Shown one piece after another: positions 6,319 through 9,543 of a stretch of 9,543 bases of DNA. Under the pieces are notes generated by a model. It was not told the DNA's origin, did not search any database, and worked only from the letters and a program-made list of their open reading frames with translations. The position numbers and the translations under genes were made by a program. Position 1 is the first letter of the stretch. The number at the start of each line of letters is the position of its first letter. The DNA lies in the NCBI GenBank assembly GCA_009925805.1, contig RFQF01000077.1, forward strand, positions 1 through 9,543, read 5' to 3'. This stretch comes from Flavobacteriia bacterium. Lineage in GTDB: Bacteria > Bacteroidota > Bacteroidia > Flavobacteriales_D > Crocinitomicaceae.

Positions 6319-7539
6319 TTAAGCGGCAGAAAGCCGTTTTAGGTTCGTTTTTTCAAAGACGGAACGTGCATATTCTAAGTCGACGTGCAACTTTTTCTTT
6401 AATGTGGACGGGTATTCGTACATGGCCTCCATAAAAATCGCTTCTACAATGGAGCGCAGCCCACGAGCCCCTAACTGAAATTCCAGTGCTTTGTCCACAA
6501 TGAAATCCAACACTTCTTGATCGAAGGTGAGTTTTACACCGTCCAACTCAAACATCCGCACAAATTGCTTCATCAGAGCGTTTTTCGGTTCCGTTAGAAT
6601 TCTTTTTAGCGCTTTTTGATCCAGTGGAGTTAGGTAGGAAATCACAGGAAATCTTCCTATCAATTCAGGGATTAGACCATAGGACTTTAAATCCAAGGGT
6701 GAGACACTTCCCAGCAACTCGTTTTGATCCAAAGGTTGTTGATCGAAGGAAGAAAAGCCGATGGTATTTTTATTAACCCGATTCGCGATTATTTTTTCAA
6801 TCCCATCGAAAGCACCTCCGCAAATGAACAGGATATTGCGCGTATCCAGCTGAATCATTTTTTGATCAGGATGTTTTCTTCCTCCTTGCGGTGGGACATT
6901 CACAATAGCACCTTCGAGAAGTTTAAGCAACGCTTGTTGGACCCCTTCACCGGAAACATCCCGGGTAATCGAGGGGTTGTCGCGTTTTCGGGCAATTTTG
7001 TCAATTTCGTCGATAAAGACAATTCCACGTTGCGCGCGTTCAACATCGTAATCGGCAGCTTGGAGCAAACGCACCAAGATGTTTTCAACATCTTCCCCGA
7101 CATAACCCGCCTCCGTTAGCACCGTGGCATCTGCGATGCAGAAAGGAACATCTAACATTCGGGCAATGGTTTTCGCAAGTAAGGTTTTTCCCGTACCGGT
7201 TCTTCCTACCAAAACGATGTTCGATTTCTCTATCTCCACCTCTTCCTTGGAGCTTGGATTTAAAATTCTTTTGTAATGGTTGTAAACGGCAACGCTGAGC
7301 ACCTTTTTTGCCTCTTCTTGCCCAATGACATAATCATTCAATAAGGCATTGAGTTCTTTGGGCTTTAACTGCTTAAGCTCAGGTGCAACGGTCTCTGAGG
7401 GTTTGCTGCGCTCAGAATCCACGATGCGACCTGCTTGAATCACACAATCATCGCAAATGAGGGCAGAAATCCCCGAAATCAACACATTGGGAGGGGCAAC
7501 TTCTTTACCACAAAAAGAACATTCCTTTTTTGAAGGCAT
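6319..7539 (-). CDS. clpX: ATP-dependent Clp protease ATP-binding subunit ClpX
   Basis: ClpX is the hexameric AAA+ unfoldase that selects tagged proteins and threads them into ClpP. The 406-residue protein is complete. The N-terminal zinc domain uses C7, C10, C29 and C32 (CSFC...CDDC). Walker A is GRTGTGKT (112-119) and Walker B IVFIDEID (173-180). The pore loop GYVG is at 145-148 and the RKH loop at 221-223. The ClpP-docking IGF tripeptide is at 260-262, the arginine finger R296 is in PELIGRF, and sensor 2 is GARGL (357-361). The Walker A second residue is Arg, where E. coli has Pro; the essential Gly, Lys and Thr are kept. One base separates its ATG from the clpP stop codon, so it is translated as part of the clpP mRNA. 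Identification is secure. Confidence 0.98.
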   Translation of the reverse strand: MPSKKECSFCGKEVAPPNVLISGISALICDDCVIQAGRIVDSERSKPSETVAPELKQLKPKELNALLNDYVIGQEEAKKVLSVAVYNHYKRILNPSSKEEVEIEKSNIVLVGRTGTGKTLLAKTIARMLDVPFCIADATVLTEAGYVGEDVENILVRLLQAADYDVERAQRGIVFIDEIDKIARKRDNPSITRDVSGEGVQQALLKLLEGAIVNVPPQGGRKHPDQKMIQLDTRNILFICGGAFDGIEKIIANRVNKNTIGFSSFDQQPLDQNELLGSVSPLDLKSYGLIPELIGRFPVISYLTPLDQKALKRILTEPKNALMKQFVRMFELDGVKLTFDQEVLDFIVDKALEFQLGARGLRSIVEAIFMEAMYEYPSTLKKKLHVDLEYARSVFEKTNLKRLSAA

Positions 7540-7540
7540 G

Positions 7541-8209
7541 TTATTTTGGATTACGAATCAACACTTCATCCACCATTCCGTAGGCCTTTGCTTCTTCGGA
7601 TGTCATCCAATAATCGCGGTCTGAATCTGCGTACACTTTGTCGTATTCTTGTTTCGAATGGAAAGCGATGATATCGTATAACTCTTTTTTTAATTTCTGA
7701 ATTTCACGGGCCGTAATTTCAATATCCGAAGCTTGTCCTTGCGCGCCACCAAGCGGCTGGTGGATCATTACGCGCGCATGCTTCAAGGCACTGCGTTTTC
7801 CTTCTGCACCTGCACAAAGCAATACCGCTCCCATAGATGCCGCGATACCAGTACAAATGGTGGCAACATCAGGACGAATATATTGCATGGTGTCATAGAT
7901 TCCCAACCCCGCATAAACTGAACCTCCTGGAGAGTTCATGTAAATTTGGATGTCTTTTTTAGCGTCTAACGATTCCAAAAACAACAACTGCGCATTGATG
8001 ATATTGGCCACTTGGTCGTTAATTCCCGTGCCTAAAAATATAATGCGATCCATCATCAGGCGTGAAAACACATCCATTTGGGTCATATTCATTGGGCGCT
8101 CTTCAATAATGTAGGGGGTCATAGAAGACTCAATAAAATGCCCTAAATGCAAGCTATTAATTCCGTGATGCTTTGTCGCATATTTTAAAAACTCATTTCC
8201 TTCGTTCAT
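7541..8209 (-). CDS. clpP: ATP-dependent Clp protease proteolytic subunit ClpP
   Basis: ClpP is the barrel-shaped serine peptidase that degrades proteins delivered by ClpX. The ATG at 8209 gives 222 residues beginning MNEGNEFLKYATKHHGINS, a form I associate with flavobacterial ClpP. An in-frame TTG at 8230 falls inside the -7 promoter box and cannot be the start of a transcript made from it. The catalytic triad is Ser125 (GIAASMGA), His150 (MIHQP) and Asp199 (DRDYWM); the spacing matches E. coli S111/H136/D185. Also visible are the SPGGSVYAGLGIYDTMQ strand-turn and the handle-region segment GGAQGQASDIEI. The N-terminal 30 or so residues before TPYIIEERP are longer than the short E. coli propeptide and may be partly removed. 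It is the first gene of clpP-clpX-pdhB. Trigger factor (tig), often upstream of clpP, is absent. Confidence 0.98.
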   Translation of the reverse strand: MNEGNEFLKYATKHHGINSLHLGHFIESSMTPYIIEERPMNMTQMDVFSRLMMDRIIFLGTGINDQVANIINAQLLFLESLDAKKDIQIYMNSPGGSVYAGLGIYDTMQYIRPDVATICTGIAASMGAVLLCAGAEGKRSALKHARVMIHQPLGGAQGQASDIEITAREIQKLKKELYDIIAFHSKQEYDKVYADSDRDYWMTSEEAKAYGMVDEVLIRNPK

Positions 8210-8227
8210 TTGACTAATTTTATTCTT

Positions 8228-8256
8228 CAAAAATAACCAATTCGAGGCAAACGCAA
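8228..8256 (-). promoter_or_regulatory. Bacteroidota promoter for the clpP-clpX-pdhB operon
   Basis: On the minus strand, a -33 TTG (8256-8254) is followed after an 18-base spacer by TATTTTTG (8235-8228). This is a full match to the Bacteroidota consensus TTG-N17-23-TAnnTTTG. The -7 box ends 18 bases upstream of the clpP ATG at 8209, placing the transcription start near 8222 and the leader at about 12 bases. The -33 element lies only five bases from the divergent glycosyltransferase start codon, so the two genes share a very compact control region of about 52 bp. I saw no heat-shock-type element such as a CIRCE inverted repeat here. Confidence 0.75.
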
Positions 8257-8261
8257 GGCGA

Positions 8262-9191
8262 ATGGAATTAAAAAATCAGCCAATACCCCAGGTATCGACC
8301 CTAAAAAACCAGCGAATACTCTTTGCTGCCTTGAATTGGGGAATGGGACATGTAAGCCGATCCCTTAGTATTCTTCAGCAATTGGAGGATCAAAACAATG
8401 CTCTTACAATAGCCTGCAATCCCCAGCAAGAATCTATCTTTCGCGCGTATCTTAAGACGGTCCGTTACCTTTCCTTACCCGACTATCCTTTTATTTTCAA
8501 CGCGATGGGATTTCGTGTTTTCGATTTCATGTACAGTCTTCCTGCATTGATTCGAAGATACCACCAAGAGCAACAATGGGTTCGAAACCTAGTACACCAA
8601 GAATCCATTACCTACATTCTAAGTGATCACCGCTACGGTTTTCGGAACCCTAAAATACCCAGTATATTTATAACCCATCAGTGCCGCCTTCCGCTTCCGT
8701 GGTTTGGTTTCATGGCGCAATGGGTACATCGCTATTTCTTGCGTCAATTCAATGTGTGTTGGATTTTGGATAATGAAGAGACACGGTGGGCAGGGAAACT
8801 ATCCACGGCTCCAAACATTCCTTTTTATTACCTCGGAAATACTTCGCGCTTTCAAAGGACATCGCTTACGAAAAAATGGAACGTTTTAGTGCTGAACGGG
8901 CCCTCACAATTCAACACGCTCTTGATACGGCATTTTCAACCGGAAATCGGAAAGCTGGATTACGTCATTGGAACACATCCGCTTATTCCGTCGCATATCC
9001 CTCAAATTCAGGATTGGCAGGAAGCCGATCGTGTGCTGCGTGAAGCCAAGACCGTATACAGCTTTTGTGGATACACTACGCTTTTGGATGTAGCCGCCCT
9101 TGGCTGTAAGTGGCGGACTATTCCAACCCCTGGTCAATTGGAACAGGAGTATTTATTCCAACAAAAAACCCTCCGTGAAGGAGGGTTATGA
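8262..9191 (+). CDS. MurG-like (GT-B fold) glycosyltransferase, apparently shortened at the C-terminus
   Basis: The 309-residue product resembles Bacteroidota glycosyltransferases of the GT28/MurG-like group, which are predicted to act at the cytoplasmic membrane face. Domain 1 has the glycine loop AALNWGMGHVSRS (22-34), then LSDHRYGFRNPKIP (120-133) and FITHQCRLPLP (136-146). Domain 2 includes LVLNGPSQF (209-217), IGTHPL (236-241), YSFCGYTTLLDVAALG (266-281) and the sugar-nucleotide-binding type motif PTPGQLEQEYL (288-298). The ORF stops 11 residues after that motif. Relatives, as I recall them, usually continue for a further 30 or so residues, so the C-terminal helix seems missing. The final codons overlap a terminator used by the opposite strand. 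An 18-residue N-terminal extension precedes the fold; no better start is visible. There is no lipid-attachment or membrane segment. The donor and acceptor cannot be told from the sequence. Confidence 0.8.
   Translation: MELKNQPIPQVSTLKNQRILFAALNWGMGHVSRSLSILQQLEDQNNALTIACNPQQESIFRAYLKTVRYLSLPDYPFIFNAMGFRVFDFMYSLPALIRRYHQEQQWVRNLVHQESITYILSDHRYGFRNPKIPSIFITHQCRLPLPWFGFMAQWVHRYFLRQFNVCWILDNEETRWAGKLSTAPNIPFYYLGNTSRFQRTSLTKKWNVLVLNGPSQFNTLLIRHFQPEIGKLDYVIGTHPLIPSHIPQIQDWQEADRVLREAKTVYSFCGYTTLLDVAALGCKWRTIPTPGQLEQEYLFQQKTLREGGL
9163..9187 (-). terminator. Intrinsic terminator for the minus-strand gene at the right edge
   Basis: A perfect 8-bp stem, AACCCTCC (9167-9174) with GGAGGGTT (9180-9187), encloses a 5-base loop. 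Read on the minus strand, the stem runs into six T residues (9168-9163), the usual form of a Rho-independent terminator. It lies 25 bases after the stop codon of the gene at 9212-9543. The plus-strand side has only GGTTATGA after the stem, so termination in that direction should be weaker. The hairpin lies wholly inside the last codons of the plus-strand glycosyltransferase. Confidence 0.85.
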
Positions 9192-9211
9192 CAGGATGTT
9201 TAAAATCTTAT

Positions 9212-9543
9212 TTATTTAACCGCGGAGGTAAACGTCGCGTCTTCCATAAATTTAATAAACTCGCGATCTTTGGATGCTTTTTCACGAAGTTTCGCATCTT
9301 TAGCAATAGCCGTTTTCAAATTGCTAACGATTGCATCAACCCCAGCATTTGAACGCGCTGCAATGATGGCTTTTAAGTAGTGAGCATCCGCTGCATCTTT
9401 GTCTTTGCTTTCAGCAAGCGTTTTACTCGCCTCGTCCATGGTGCCTACTAGCACTTGAGCAAGCGCCTTATTGAACGATGGGGTTGCGAAACCGGTAACA
9501 GCTGCACTATAATTCCCTTCATAAACGGCGATAATCGCGTTAT
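9212..9543 (-). CDS. Hypothetical protein, C-terminal part, possibly TPR-like
   Basis: Only the last 109 residues are in the window; the open frame continues to the right edge without a stop, so the N-terminus is outside. The visible part is Ala- and Lys-rich and probably helical. NAIIAVYEGNYSAAVTGF resembles a helix-turn unit of tetratricopeptide repeats. It is followed by DAADAHYLKAIIAARSNAG, another such unit, and NLKTAIAKDAKLREKASKDREFIKF, a third. The closing pattern of charged helix, EFIKFMED and a short tail is common at the C-terminus of Bacteroidota TPR proteins, as far as I can recall. A TPR or OmpA-linked scaffold is plausible, but the function is unknown. The gene has its own strong terminator downstream. 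An internal TTG at 9454-9452 is unlikely to be the start, because the similar helical pattern extends upstream of it. Confidence 0.7.
   Translation of the reverse strand, partial: NAIIAVYEGNYSAAVTGFATPSFNKALAQVLVGTMDEASKTLAESKDKDAADAHYLKAIIAARSNAGVDAIVSNLKTAIAKDAKLREKASKDREFIKFMEDATFTSAVK

Noticed and set aside
6724..7119. A 131-codon plus-strand open frame opposite clpX
   Set aside because: It mirrors the conserved AAA+ core on the other strand and shows no independent family signature.
8215..8222. TAATTTTA as a -7 box for the plus-strand glycosyltransferase at 8262
   Set aside because: It lacks the final G and has no TTG at the right distance; A/T-rich sequence makes such matches common.

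Overview
The window reads as a chromosomal housekeeping region of a Bacteroidota bacterium, most likely in or near the order Flavobacteriales. Three observations support this. Two good promoters have the Bacteroidota -7 box TAnnTTTG, upstream of tgt and of clpP. One secreted enzyme ends in a type IX secretion (T9SS) sorting domain. ClpP, ClpX, Tgt and the pyruvate dehydrogenase E1 beta subunit all look like the flavobacterial versions from memory. Shine-Dalgarno sequences are generally absent and leaders are A/T-rich, as is usual for the phylum.

Layout. Positions 1-1439 (minus strand) hold a membrane family 2 glycosyltransferase whose stop codon overlaps the start of a sigma-70 family sigma factor; the sigma factor runs off the left edge. 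A 75-bp divergent spacer follows, then a plus-strand pair at 1515-3722: tgt (queuosine tRNA modification) and, directly abutting it, an LptF/LptG-type lipopolysaccharide export permease. After an AT-rich 178-bp gap comes a secreted carboxylesterase-like alpha/beta hydrolase with a T9SS tail (3901-5313). It converges on the minus-strand cluster clpP-clpX-pdhB (8209 to 5315, transcribed right to left), with one base between the two stop codons. Divergent from clpP is a plus-strand glycosyltransferase of the MurG-like (GT-B) type (8262-9191). Its 3' end coincides with a strong intrinsic terminator for the minus-strand gene that enters from the right edge, a partial, probably repeat-containing protein of unknown function (9212-9543).

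How the genes work together. ClpP and ClpX form one ATP-dependent protease and are translationally coupled by a one-base gap. pdhB supplies half of the E1 enzyme of the pyruvate dehydrogenase complex; its E1 alpha partner is not in the window. The two glycosyltransferases and the Lpt-type permease all concern the cell envelope, but nothing here joins them into one pathway.

I see no mobile element, CRISPR array, tRNA, rRNA, phage gene or defence cassette, and no convincing new system. The items most worth a second look are the loss of all three zinc-binding cysteines in Tgt, the apparently shortened glycosyltransferase ending in a neighbour's terminator, and the overlapping glycosyltransferase/sigma factor pair.
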